The position numbers were made by a program, and so were the translations under genes. A DNA stretch of 64,000 nucleotides from a virus. The notes beneath the pieces were generated by a model. It saw only the letters and a program-made list of their open reading frames with translations, did no database searches and was not told the origin of the DNA. This document shows, in pieces, positions 22,022-31,626 of the stretch. The DNA is taken from positions 1 through 64,000 of IMG/VR virus record IMGVR_UViG_3300033571_021855; one strand, 5' to 3'. Each line of letters opens with the position of its first letter. Within the stretch, counting starts at the first letter, position 1.

Positions 22022-24070
22022 ATGTCTCAATTTCTAACATCTAATGAACTTTTCATAAATATTAAGAATCCTCCAAAGTGGAATCCTAGAAAAAACTTTT
22101 TTGATCAGCAAATAGATGTAATAGATTTTTATTTAGAGGAAAAGAGAAAAATTACAGAAGGTATAACTATCGGTGGGTATCATATTCACCCTTGGTTATA
22201 TTGGCATTTAAACTTCTTTAAGACACCTATCCCAACAAAAGATGGTAAAGAGCTTATAATGAATCCTCCACTAGATGACAATATGTTATTTGTTATGGAG
22301 AATTATGAAGAAGCTGAAGCTAAAGGTTTAGGATTAATGCTTTTTGGATGTCGTGGTTTTACAAAATCTAGTATGTTAGCATCTTTGATTACTTGGTTAA
22401 ATTCAACTAAAGCTAATGGTACTACTTCTGTTATGGGAGGTAATGATGGAGATTTAAAAGCTATATCAACTCTTTTAAAAGTAGGGTTTAATAATGTAAG
22501 CCCTGCAATGTATATACCTCAATTAATACAAGAGTGGGATAATAAAGTTGAATTAGGCATTAAAGAGAAAGATGGTTTCAGGTTACCACATTCTCATATA
22601 TCAATAACTAACGGATCTGGGGGTACAGATAACTCTTCTGAAAAAGGTGCAGGTTTATCTCCTGTAGGATTTATCCTTGATGAGTGTGGAAAGTGGGGTT
22701 TTAAAAAAGTACTACAATCAGCACTTCCTTCATTTAAGACTCAATATGGTATGAAGCTTGTACCTATTTTAAGTGGTACTTCTGGTAATCAGGATCTTAG
22801 TAAAGATGCGAAGGATGTATTATCAAATCCTGAAGCTTATGACATGCTACCTATGAATTGGGATACATTAGATAGGAAAGTTGATCCTGAGTTTATAACA
22901 TGGGAGAGGAGTAAGAAAGAGAGCTTCTGCACATTTGTTCCAGGACAGATGTCTTATCGTCTACCTGTACCTAAAAAAGCCATAAATTTAGCAGAATACC
23001 TAGATATTGAAAATAATGATCTGGAGAAGATAAAAGTAAATGCAACAGATTGGGAGAAAGCATCTACTTTTATAAAAGATAAAAATAATGCATTTAAAAA
23101 GGAAGAGGATAGAGAAAGAAATAGAATGTACTTTCCATTAGAAATTGCAGATGTATTTATAACAGCTTCTTCCAATCCATTTCCTACAGCTGTTATTGAT
23201 AAGCATATAAGAAAATTAGAGGATGAAGGCATAACAGGAAAGAGTGTAAATATCTACAAGCACAATGGAGAGTATAAACAGGAATTTTCTGCAAAAAAAC
23301 TAGCAGAGGTTTCCCATGGAGGTGGAGAAGCAGATGCTCCAATTCTTTTATTTGGAGAACTTCCTGAAACTACTCCACCAAAATATACTCATGTTTCAGG
23401 ACTCGATGATTATAAATTAGACCAATCTGATACAGATTCTCTTGGTTCATTTTATGTACTTAAGAGAAGAAACTTAGAAATGAACTCACCTTGTGAGACA
23501 ATTGCAGCATCATATGTAGCAAGACCATTTAGACATTCTGACTTTCATAAAACAGGAGAGACCTTGATTGAAGCATTTAATGCAATTTGTATGATGGAGG
23601 CTGTCGATGTCAGTTTTAAACAGTTTTTAGACACTAAATATAAATCTGAACAATTATTAGCACCATCAATATCTTTTTCTAACTCATCACAAAATGGAAA
23701 CGTAAAGTTAAACTCAAAATTCGGTATCTATCCTACAGGAGGTAATAAGGCTTATATGTTTAACATGCTTATAGACTATTGTAAGGAAGAGCATGTGATT
23801 GGGATTGATGAAGATGGGAACGAGTTAATTAAATACGGAGTTGAGTATATTCTAGATATAGCTCTTCTAAAAGAAATGCTTTCTTATAGAAAAGGAGGTA
23901 ACTTCGATAGAATCACTGCATTTATGCATGCATTAGCTTATGCAAGAGAGTTAGACAAGAACAATGTTAGACCTACAGAAAAGAGAAAAACCGCTGAATA
24001 TAATAATATTTCAGGACCTAAAAAGGTAGGACTATCTGTCTTTGGATCAAAGAGACCAAGTGCCTTTTAA
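22022..24070 (+). CDS. terL: Large terminase subunit (TerL), 682 aa
   Basis: DNA packaging motor. The ATPase domain has a Walker A-like LFGCRGFTKSSML (107-119) and a Walker B PVGFILDECGKWG (214-226), followed by a coupling region with LSGTSGN. The C-terminal half has HVSGLDDYKLDQ (near 460), where the first acidic residue of the RNase H-type nuclease is expected, and closes with a basic tail (SGPKKVGLSVFGSKRPS). Length is typical of crAss-like terminases. It would dock on the portal encoded next and package headfuls or cut at specific ends. Mechanism is not deducible here. Confidence 0.9.
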   Translation: MSQFLTSNELFINIKNPPKWNPRKNFFDQQIDVIDFYLEEKRKITEGITIGGYHIHPWLYWHLNFFKTPIPTKDGKELIMNPPLDDNMLFVMENYEEAEAKGLGLMLFGCRGFTKSSMLASLITWLNSTKANGTTSVMGGNDGDLKAISTLLKVGFNNVSPAMYIPQLIQEWDNKVELGIKEKDGFRLPHSHISITNGSGGTDNSSEKGAGLSPVGFILDECGKWGFKKVLQSALPSFKTQYGMKLVPILSGTSGNQDLSKDAKDVLSNPEAYDMLPMNWDTLDRKVDPEFITWERSKKESFCTFVPGQMSYRLPVPKKAINLAEYLDIENNDLEKIKVNATDWEKASTFIKDKNNAFKKEEDRERNRMYFPLEIADVFITASSNPFPTAVIDKHIRKLEDEGITGKSVNIYKHNGEYKQEFSAKKLAEVSHGGGEADAPILLFGELPETTPPKYTHVSGLDDYKLDQSDTDSLGSFYVLKRRNLEMNSPCETIAASYVARPFRHSDFHKTGETLIEAFNAICMMEAVDVSFKQFLDTKYKSEQLLAPSISFSNSSQNGNVKLNSKFGIYPTGGNKAYMFNMLIDYCKEEHVIGIDEDGNELIKYGVEYILDIALLKEMLSYRKGGNFDRITAFMHALAYARELDKNNVRPTEKRKTAEYNNISGPKKVGLSVFGSKRPSAF

Positions 24071-24113
24071 TGGTGAAAAATCTTATGTTTTTTAATATGA
24101 AATCTACAATTAG

Positions 24114-24121
24114 TAAGTTTG
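24114..24121 (+). promoter_or_regulatory. -7 element TAAGTTTG before portal gene
   Basis: A full TAnnTTTG match ending five bases before ATG 24126. At the 20-base position upstream there is TTT instead of TTG. If used, the portal transcript would be leaderless. Confidence 0.4.
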
Positions 24122-24125
24122 TACA

Positions 24126-26873
24126 ATGATGAATACGTCTTTTTTAGATTCACTTAGTAGAACAGATTTACTTCCTCCAATGACTGTACCTAAAAAGGTA
24201 AAGGATACGGATAAATGGAAGAAAGCTGTAATGGACTCTTTTGAGCATATTGGTTTGAAACAAATCCATGAGAACTTAAGTTTTTTTGATAACTATAGAA
24301 TGGTTGAGGGTAAGATGTCTTACCAAGAGCTTTCTGAAGTAGTCCCACATTTAAAGGGATTAGAAAATTTATTAGACGGTGTAGGAATCCCTACATTTTT
24401 AAAACATTATGATATTACGAGTATTGTAGTAAACACTATTGTTGATAAGTATGTTGATTTGCAAGATAAGTTTCATGTACAAGATACCGGAGAAGTCGCA
24501 AAGAATGATTTCATAAGATATAAAGATGATCAAATTAAAAAACTTCTTAAAGAAGTAGTTGATAATTATGTAGAGACACACTTAGCAGAAAATGGACTTA
24601 CTACAGAAGGTAAACAATTTTCTTCTGAAGAAGAACAACAACAATATCTTAGTCAATTAGAAGAAGCTAGAAACGAGTTTACAACAAAAGCAAACGAAGA
24701 TTCTAAGAATAAAGGATTTAAAACAAATGGTGTTGTTTGGGGTGAAGCTACATTAGAGCATGATGAAGAAAGATTCAATCTATTAAAGTTAAATAAACAA
24801 TCTCTAAAAGACTACTTAACATCAGGAAGATGTTTTAGAGAGTATAAAATATACCACGATAAATACCAACCTAATAACTGGAGTCCAAAAGTTACATTCT
24901 TCTCTAAAGAGATTGAATTAGAGGATATTCAAAAAGGAGAGTATGTTGGAAGAGTTGTACCGAAAACACCAAGTGAGTGTATTTCAGAGTATGGACATAA
25001 AATTTCAGCAGAAAAACAAAAAGAACTTTTAGGTGGAAATACAACTTGGGACAATTTTGTATCAGCAGGAGTTGTTTCAGGAACTGTAGAACAAGCAATT
25101 AATTCAAATTTCCTTCAATTAGAGACAGTACCTTTTAAAGGGTATCATGATTACAACTTCATGTTGAACTTACAGGATGAGTTAGATACACCAATGGGTA
25201 TTGAAACTGTTTTTAATAAAGATGGATCATCTTCTGTAAAAGAAAGGTATTTACCTAGAATGGCAGATGGAAATGTTGGTATACACAATTCATTGGCTAG
25301 ATTACTAAGAGATGACTTTATCCATAGAAGAGATTTATGTCAAGTAACTGAAGTATATTTTAAAGCATATGATTTATGGGGATACCTAACATATGAAAAT
25401 GATTATGGAAGAGTTGTTACAGAAGAAGTAACAGAAGATATTCTAAAAGATTTCTTAAAGGATAATAATATTAAGCAAACTTTTAAACAAAGCATTCACG
25501 ATATTATAACGAATTTTGAACCAGGAACATTAAAATGGCAATATAAACCTGTCACATATTACGGTGTAAAAATTCAAAGTGGAAATTTGTCTGAACCTAT
25601 TTATATAGATGTAACTCCTATGGAGCATCAAATTCAAGGGGATTCGGAATACGATACTTTATTACCTGTTGCAGGTAAAGCCGGTGTATCAACTGTAGGT
25701 AAGTTTTTACCATTCCAAGCAAAGTATAATCTTTGTATGAATCAGATTGGTGCATTGATTGAAAAGGAATTGGGTATGGTACTATTAATGAGTACTGATT
25801 TAATTCCTTCTGAGTATGAAGGATGGGGAGATGCAGAAAGTGCATTAATGGCTATGAGAAATACAGCAAAATCTGTAGGACTTATGCCAGTTAATTTCTC
25901 GCTCGATTCTCAGAAGACAATGAATAATGCCAATCCAATACAAGCAATTAATATCTCACATGCACAAGAGATTGCAAGTAGAGTTCAATTAGCAGATTTC
26001 TTTCAAAAGAAAGCTTATGAACTGATTGGAATAAATCCAATATTAAATCAACCGACAAAGTATGAAACTGCTGAGGGAGTTAGATTAAGTAATGAATCAA
26101 ATGTAGCTCAAATATCAGGAGTACATGAGGAGTTCTCAAATTTCCATAAAGGAGCTTTAGAGCTACATTTATCTGTAGCACAATATTGTCAGTCTAATAA
26201 AAAAGATTTATCTCTTTACTATACAAAGTCTGATGGATCAATTCAATTTTTAAAGATGACAGATCCTGAGTTTCCTTTACGAAGACTTGGAATGATTGTT
26301 ACTTCAGATAGTAAGAAGAGAAAAAATCTTGAAACATTTAAGAACTTACTTATTTCTAATAATACAACAGGATCAGATACATTAGAATTAGCAAGGTTAA
26401 TAGGTTCAGATTCTTGGTCTGAAGTTGTAGAAATTGCTAATATGGAAAGAAAAGCAAGACAGAAAGAACAACAACAAGCACAAGATTCACAATCACAACA
26501 AGCTGCACAACAGCAACAAATGATTGATCAAAATAATCAAAAAGAGTGGGAGAGACAAGAAATGTCTAAACAAAAAGATAGAGAATCTAGATTAGAGCAA
26601 GAAAAGATACAAGCAATGGGTAGAGCTGCTGATATGAAAACAGATCCAAATAGTATGGAATATATCAGTGAACAAGCTAATCAATCTATAAAAAATCTAG
26701 AATTAAATCATAGAATGGAAAGTGATGCTAATAATTTTAAGTTAAGAGAACAGCAAATGAATGATGCTAGAGAATTGAAACTTAAGGACTTAGAATTAAA
26801 AGCTAGAGCATTAGAAGAGAAATCTAAAACTCGCCAAAGTGGTGAGTATATAGCAGCAATTAATAAAAATTAG
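24126..26873 (+). CDS. Portal protein, 915 aa
   Basis: Identified by position between TerL and the capsid genes and by overall form. It has a long mixed N-terminal region, a core with YLPRMADGNVGIHNSLARLL, then the helix-rich segment GMVLLMSTDLIPSEYEGWGD, SHAQEIASRVQLADFFQKKA. After that comes a very Gln/Lys/Glu-rich coiled-coil tail (about 780-915, with QQQAQDSQSQQAAQQQQ). Twelve copies would form the DNA channel at one capsid vertex. The large size and long C-terminal coil fit portals with an extended barrel inside the head. Confidence 0.8.
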   Translation: MMNTSFLDSLSRTDLLPPMTVPKKVKDTDKWKKAVMDSFEHIGLKQIHENLSFFDNYRMVEGKMSYQELSEVVPHLKGLENLLDGVGIPTFLKHYDITSIVVNTIVDKYVDLQDKFHVQDTGEVAKNDFIRYKDDQIKKLLKEVVDNYVETHLAENGLTTEGKQFSSEEEQQQYLSQLEEARNEFTTKANEDSKNKGFKTNGVVWGEATLEHDEERFNLLKLNKQSLKDYLTSGRCFREYKIYHDKYQPNNWSPKVTFFSKEIELEDIQKGEYVGRVVPKTPSECISEYGHKISAEKQKELLGGNTTWDNFVSAGVVSGTVEQAINSNFLQLETVPFKGYHDYNFMLNLQDELDTPMGIETVFNKDGSSSVKERYLPRMADGNVGIHNSLARLLRDDFIHRRDLCQVTEVYFKAYDLWGYLTYENDYGRVVTEEVTEDILKDFLKDNNIKQTFKQSIHDIITNFEPGTLKWQYKPVTYYGVKIQSGNLSEPIYIDVTPMEHQIQGDSEYDTLLPVAGKAGVSTVGKFLPFQAKYNLCMNQIGALIEKELGMVLLMSTDLIPSEYEGWGDAESALMAMRNTAKSVGLMPVNFSLDSQKTMNNANPIQAINISHAQEIASRVQLADFFQKKAYELIGINPILNQPTKYETAEGVRLSNESNVAQISGVHEEFSNFHKGALELHLSVAQYCQSNKKDLSLYYTKSDGSIQFLKMTDPEFPLRRLGMIVTSDSKKRKNLETFKNLLISNNTTGSDTLELARLIGSDSWSEVVEIANMERKARQKEQQQAQDSQSQQAAQQQQMIDQNNQKEWERQEMSKQKDRESRLEQEKIQAMGRAADMKTDPNSMEYISEQANQSIKNLELNHRMESDANNFKLREQQMNDARELKLKDLELKARALEEKSKTRQSGEYIAAINKN

Positions 26874-26928
26874 AATATTGTATATTTTCTTATAATTATG
26901 AAAATAGTTGTATGAATTGAATATCAAT

Positions 26929-26959
26929 TTGTTAAAATAAAAACCAAAAAATAAATTTG
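26929..26959 (+). promoter_or_regulatory. Late promoter, TTG-N20-TAAATTTG
   Basis: TTG (26929-26931), exactly 20 bases, TAAATTTG (26952-26959), only one base before ATG 26961. It restarts transcription for the scaffold-capsid operon. Confidence 0.65.
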
Positions 26960-26960
26960 T

Positions 26961-28127
26961 ATGCAAAATGAAGGAAGTGCAGGTGTAGTATCTTTACAAG
27001 ATTTACTTGAGAACAATGCACCAATTACAAAAACAGAGTCTGCTGAAGAAGTAACAAAGGTTATTTCAGACAGTTTAAAAAATGAAGAGCCATTATTACC
27101 AGGTTTTGATTTTGGAGATGTTGACAAATCAGAGAACATTAGTTCTACAACTGAAGAGAAACCAACTTTAAATGAAGAAAAATCTGAAAATGATTCAATT
27201 TTAGACTTTGAAACAAAAGTTGAAAATACAGAAATTGAACCTGAAAGCTCTAAAATCTACCGTAACACTTTAAAAAGTTTATGGGGTGATGAGATCGGAT
27301 CAATCATACAAGAGGTTGACGGAGTAGAGCAGGAGGTTTCAATTGATGATATTGAATTTGATGAAGAAACTTTTAAGTCAATATTTCAATCAAAGATTGA
27401 TGAGATTCAAGAATCAGCTACTAAGAATAAAATTTCATTAGATGGTGTTTCTGAATTTACTAAGAATTTAATTGAAGTTGAGAATAACGGAGGATCTTTA
27501 AAAGATTTACTTGACATTAAACAGAAATTCTCTGATCCTTTAGAAGGATTAGATCTGGAAAGTGTAGAGGATCAAAAGACAGTTATCTTTTTAAGAAATC
27601 AAGCTGCAGGACAGACTGAAGCTGATATAAATAGATTGATAAAGTCTTATGAGTCTGAAGGAATTTTAGCAGAGATGGCTGAAGAAGCTGATGCATCGTT
27701 GAGAACAGCTATTGATGCAAAGGTTAAAGCAGAAGTTTTGAAATCAGAACAGGATAAAAAAGAACGAGAAGAGTTATTTAAAAAGTATAAAACTGATATT
27801 AAAACTACTCTTGGGAATGTTTTTGAGTTAAATGATAAAGCTAAAACAAAGTTAGTAGATTTTGCAACTAAAGCTAATAAGGAAGGTAAGTACGAGATGG
27901 ATATCGTCTACAATGAGATGAGATTGAACCCTGAAAAAGCTGCCGAGCTGATGTTGTTTATGACTGATAAAGAAGAGTTTATCAAACAAGTAACAAAGAA
28001 AGCAGTGGTTGAAAAACAATTAGAAGGAGCAAGAAAGCTAAAGATTATCAGAAGAACTGATTCTGCATCTAGCCTTTCTGCACCGGTTAATACAAATAAA
28101 GCTGTAAGGCTTGAAGATTTAAAATAG
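26961..28127 (+). CDS. Probable capsid scaffolding protein, 388 aa
   Basis: A very acidic N-terminal third (residues 20-130, many Glu/Asp/Ser), a helical coiled-coil middle (ADASLRTAIDAKVKAEVLKS, then KKYKTDIKTTLGNVF), and a basic C-terminus (ARKLKIIRRTDSASS). This asymmetry and the place directly before the capsid gene are typical of phage scaffolds, whose basic end binds the capsid shell. No protease motif is seen. The start lies unusually close to its promoter; no later in-frame ATG is near. Confidence 0.65.
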   Translation: MQNEGSAGVVSLQDLLENNAPITKTESAEEVTKVISDSLKNEEPLLPGFDFGDVDKSENISSTTEEKPTLNEEKSENDSILDFETKVENTEIEPESSKIYRNTLKSLWGDEIGSIIQEVDGVEQEVSIDDIEFDEETFKSIFQSKIDEIQESATKNKISLDGVSEFTKNLIEVENNGGSLKDLLDIKQKFSDPLEGLDLESVEDQKTVIFLRNQAAGQTEADINRLIKSYESEGILAEMAEEADASLRTAIDAKVKAEVLKSEQDKKEREELFKKYKTDIKTTLGNVFELNDKAKTKLVDFATKANKEGKYEMDIVYNEMRLNPEKAAELMLFMTDKEEFIKQVTKKAVVEKQLEGARKLKIIRRTDSASSLSAPVNTNKAVRLEDLK

Positions 28128-28153
28128 TAACTAATAAATTAATATAAATAAAT

Positions 28154-29848
28154 ATGTCTCAAAACAGATTCGATTTACATGAGTCTATCAACGGTGATTA
28201 CGTTGTTGGATTTACAAACGTGAAAGAATTAAAGACTTTAGGTTGGATGGACTCTGCAAAGGTTTCTACATACTTAATGGATGATAATAATTCACACAAA
28301 AAACATTTAGGTTTGATTAACTTATTTGCAACATCTCACAAAAAATCTATGCCATTCTTGAAAGATTTATTCTCTCAAGCTGCAGTATTAGAGGTTGCTG
28401 AAGGACAATCAATCACTTATGATTTACCAGTTGACCGTTCAGAGGTTAAATGTTATACTGCAGAAGATACTTCAGCTGAGTATGACTTCCCAGGTATTGA
28501 CAATGGTATTTTTGTTTTAGTATTAAACCAAGAGTTTACTAAAGGAGATATTTTAACTTACGATCCTGTTTATGGAGAACAAGTTATGGTTTCTGCAGAA
28601 CATGATGTAGAGCAAGTTGGAGAAAACTTCAAGCACTATGTTACAATGCAAACTAATGACAAATCTAAATATTTCCCTAAAGAGTATTTAAGAGCTGGTA
28701 GAGAGTGGATTAAGTTGACTAACAAAATTGCTGAATTCGACACTGCATTCTCAACTTTATCTTTAGTTAAAGATCCTACAGGAACAATTACTAATGAGTT
28801 CTTATTATCTGATCCAAGAGGAATTGAGACTTTCGTTACAGGTAAAGCTGCTAGAATGAAGTCTCCAGGTCTTACAGGATTTGCTAACGGTGTATCTGAT
28901 AAAATCAATGCTCAGTTAGAAGCAATGGGTGGTAAAAACGGTATGTTCGTAGCTAAGAAAAATCCTAATGGTACTTTAAATCCAATGATGATTGGTTCTA
29001 CATTAGAATACTTAGCATTGATGGAATTATCTCAAATGGAAGCAAACGAGCTTTTATTCGCTAAAGCTGCAACAGTTAATACTGCTAATGGAGTTAAGCG
29101 TGTAAATGAGGGTGTATGGCATCAAATCCGTAGAGGTAAATTGATTAAATATGCAAGACAAGGTGGTATCACTTTAGATCATATTTATGAAGCAGTTTCT
29201 TACATCTACCAAAATTCTGATATTCCAGTAGGACAACGTTCTGTTAAATTTAAAGCAGGTTGGTTAGCTTACCAAAATATGTTACAATTATTCCGTGAAC
29301 ACGCTATTAGCCAATTGAATGGTTTACCAGCAGGTTTAATCGGTACTGATGGACAATTACCATCAAAAGTATTCTCAGGATCATTGAATAACTTATCTTT
29401 AGCTGCAGTAGCAATTACAGAAGTACAATTCCCAGGAGTTGGAAAAGTTACAGTTGAGCACGATGACTCTTTAGATTATATGCCAAGCACAGACAGATTC
29501 TCTTCAGGATTCTATTCAGAAGGTTTTGCACACACATCTAACTCATTAGTTATTTGGGATGTTACTAGTCCAGAATACTCTAATGTAACTAGCAAAGTGA
29601 AAAACGCTAAATTGGTTGAAGGTGGTTCACAACAAGCTAATATCTACTATGTTAAACCTGAAGGGCAACCTCACGTAACATACGGATACGAGCAAGGACG
29701 TACAGCTAATAAAGATCAATTTGAAAACGTTGCTTCTTCTATCAAACAAATGGGTAGAACATTCTGGGCAACTTCTCAATCTTCTGCTTTAGTATTAGAT
29801 ACTACAAGATACGTAACTATTGAGTTACAAGAAAAAGGAAGAGGTTAA
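28154..29848 (+). CDS. Major capsid protein, 564 aa
   Basis: Called from its place after the portal and scaffold and from expression features: an A/T-only leader and favoured codons. The sequence has VKELKTLGWMDSAKVSTYLM near the N-terminus, then KKHLGLINLF and GQSITYDLPVDRSEV, and ends TTRYVTIELQEKGRG, consistent with an HK97-fold shell protein. The inner part includes LAGREW-like and DHIYEAVSYIYQN helices. A strong hairpin terminator follows. Confidence 0.75.
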   Translation: MSQNRFDLHESINGDYVVGFTNVKELKTLGWMDSAKVSTYLMDDNNSHKKHLGLINLFATSHKKSMPFLKDLFSQAAVLEVAEGQSITYDLPVDRSEVKCYTAEDTSAEYDFPGIDNGIFVLVLNQEFTKGDILTYDPVYGEQVMVSAEHDVEQVGENFKHYVTMQTNDKSKYFPKEYLRAGREWIKLTNKIAEFDTAFSTLSLVKDPTGTITNEFLLSDPRGIETFVTGKAARMKSPGLTGFANGVSDKINAQLEAMGGKNGMFVAKKNPNGTLNPMMIGSTLEYLALMELSQMEANELLFAKAATVNTANGVKRVNEGVWHQIRRGKLIKYARQGGITLDHIYEAVSYIYQNSDIPVGQRSVKFKAGWLAYQNMLQLFREHAISQLNGLPAGLIGTDGQLPSKVFSGSLNNLSLAAVAITEVQFPGVGKVTVEHDDSLDYMPSTDRFSSGFYSEGFAHTSNSLVIWDVTSPEYSNVTSKVKNAKLVEGGSQQANIYYVKPEGQPHVTYGYEQGRTANKDQFENVASSIKQMGRTFWATSQSSALVLDTTRYVTIELQEKGRG

Positions 29849-29866
29849 GATATCAAACCTAACCAT

Positions 29867-29906
29867 AAAACTAAAAGGGGAGTGAAATATCTCCCCAAAT
29901 AGTTTT
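29867..29906 (+). terminator. Long hairpin terminator after capsid gene
   Basis: Outer arms AAAACTA / TAGTTTT and inner arms GGGGAG / CTCCCC enclose an eight-base loop. It is 18 bases after the capsid stop and before a new late promoter. Confidence 0.7.
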
Positions 29907-29922
29907 AGAAAATCTTATATTT

Positions 29923-29953
29923 TTGTAAAGGATGCTTCTTGTAAGTAAATTTG
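29923..29953 (+). promoter_or_regulatory. Late promoter, TTG-N20-TAAATTTG
   Basis: TTG (29923-29925), exactly 20 bases, TAAATTTG (29946-29953). The TTG inside this -7 element (29951) could be mistaken for a start codon. Confidence 0.65.
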
Positions 29954-29971
29954 AACAAAAATAAACCAAGA

Positions 29972-30937
29972 ATGTCAACAAGAAAAACATTATTTGTCAT
30001 TGACGGATTTGAAGTTAAAGAAAACTCAACTTACGTCATCAAAGACAAAAAGGATATGGATGCACCAACGGGGTACATCAAAGCAGGAGTCACAAAACTT
30101 CCTTCAAGAGGAGTATCTGAATCATTTCAAGTAAGCTTTGTAAGTAGAGATGGTGGAAGAACAGGGACTTGGGATACAGGTTTCTATGAATACTCTCCAT
30201 GCTATAGAGACACAGATGCAACAGAGATTAAAACTCTAGTTACAGGTCTAAAGAAAAATCTATTATTACCTTACAGACATGCAATAGGCGATGATCTGGC
30301 TTTTGAGTTAAATAATAATGCATTCTTTGATAAAACTAATTTTAAAGTTTATTCTAAGAAAACATACAATACACTTGATCCTATTGATAGAATGGAGCTT
30401 TATTTTGGATTATTAACAAAACAAGTTACACCAAAAGGACAAGAAGGAAATACAAGATACAATGATTCTTCTTATGTAGTTATTGATATTAGTAAAGATA
30501 TCAAAATTAAAGATGAGAGAGCATTAGCTAAGTTTGCTGCAATTGGTGCTTTTACAGCATTATTGAAAACAGATAAACCAAGACTTGTAGCAATTCTACA
30601 TTACACAGGAATGAATTTCTCATCCTCTATTGAGGATTCAGTTTTAATAGGAATGTTTAACGACTATTTAACTGGAGAGAATGACGATAAAACAACTGCC
30701 TTTAATAAATTAGTTGAAGAGTCTGAGACAAAAGTTGGGTTAGAAAAAATCACAATTTATCAGGCTATTAGAGATGCTTACAAAAAAGGTGGTAAAGTAA
30801 CAAAAATTAGTGGTCTTTACTTTTATGAAGATAAAGAAATAGGACCAGATTTAAAAAATTCAGCAGAAAACATTGCTAAGAATAGTTCATTAGCATCTGT
30901 AAAAAGAGATATATTATTAGCAGACGATGAAGATTAA
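29972..30937 (+). CDS. Putative structural protein, 321 aa
   Basis: The open frame extends to a TTG at 29951, but that is part of the promoter, so ATG 29972 (MSTRKTLFVIDGFEVKENST) is chosen. Beta-rich N-terminus with VSFVSRDGGRTGTWDTGFYE, then an alpha/beta middle and a Lys-rich end closing in ADDED. Not recognised. Its place between capsid and a conserved head-neck gene suggests a capsid decoration or head completion protein. Confidence 0.6.
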   Translation: MSTRKTLFVIDGFEVKENSTYVIKDKKDMDAPTGYIKAGVTKLPSRGVSESFQVSFVSRDGGRTGTWDTGFYEYSPCYRDTDATEIKTLVTGLKKNLLLPYRHAIGDDLAFELNNNAFFDKTNFKVYSKKTYNTLDPIDRMELYFGLLTKQVTPKGQEGNTRYNDSSYVVIDISKDIKIKDERALAKFAAIGAFTALLKTDKPRLVAILHYTGMNFSSSIEDSVLIGMFNDYLTGENDDKTTAFNKLVEESETKVGLEKITIYQAIRDAYKKGGKVTKISGLYFYEDKEIGPDLKNSAENIAKNSSLASVKRDILLADDED

Positions 30938-31598
30938 AGAAGTATACGTATCATTTCTAGATACAGTGAATAGAAACATGACTAATAATAATGTCAATGT
31001 TGACTTGCCTAGATTTATTACGCTTCTTAATACAACATTAACAAGATATGTATCTTGGATATTAGAGAAAAGGAGTGAAGATGTAATTCGTTACATCTCT
31101 CCTCTTCTAATATTAGAAAAAGATTTAGCAAAAGCTGATCAGAAAACAAACTATACTACCTTTCATTTACCTAAAGATTACTTTGACTTAGCAAACTTGC
31201 ATATTTACGCAACAAAAGGAAATTGTAAGTCTCAAAAATTAAAGAAGCCTTTTGAAGTAAAGAGTGAGAATATAGAAGAGCTATTAGGAGATTCCAGCAA
31301 TTCGCCATCTTTTGAGTACAGAGAGACCTTTTATCTTACAACAGAAAATAAAGTAGCCGTTTATAAAACAGATTTTGAAATTGATAAGGTAAATATTAGC
31401 TACTACAGATACCCAAAGAAATTAGATATAGAAGGGTATATAAAACTTGACAATACAGCTTCAGTAGACATAGATCCTGAATTCGATGATAAAGTCATGA
31501 ACAAAGTCATTATTGCAATGGCAAAACAATTTTCAGCAACAAATGGAGATGTAGCAGGGTATGAAATACAAAGTAATGCACTTTTCTCCGAAATATAA
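30927..31598 (+). CDS. Putative head-neck structural protein, 223 aa
   Basis: The helical N-terminal half (VDLPRFITLLNTTLTRYVSW, then RYISPLLILEKDL) followed by HLPKDYFDLANLHIYA and a beta region resembles the build of connector or adaptor proteins of podoviruses, where HLPxDYF is recurrent. It overlaps the previous gene by 11 bases. Together with the proteins at 55-57 kb it may form the neck rings. Inference from form and position. Confidence 0.6.
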   Translation: MKIKEVYVSFLDTVNRNMTNNNVNVDLPRFITLLNTTLTRYVSWILEKRSEDVIRYISPLLILEKDLAKADQKTNYTTFHLPKDYFDLANLHIYATKGNCKSQKLKKPFEVKSENIEELLGDSSNSPSFEYRETFYLTTENKVAVYKTDFEIDKVNISYYRYPKKLDIEGYIKLDNTASVDIDPEFDDKVMNKVIIAMAKQFSATNGDVAGYEIQSNALFSEI

Positions 31599-31626
31599 TC
31601 ATAAATAAATTAATAAATTTTTAACA

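Noticed and set aside
29951-29971. TTG start of the structural gene at 29951
   Set aside because: The TTG is part of the -7 element TAAATTTG of a perfect promoter; transcription begins downstream, so ATG 29972 is the start.
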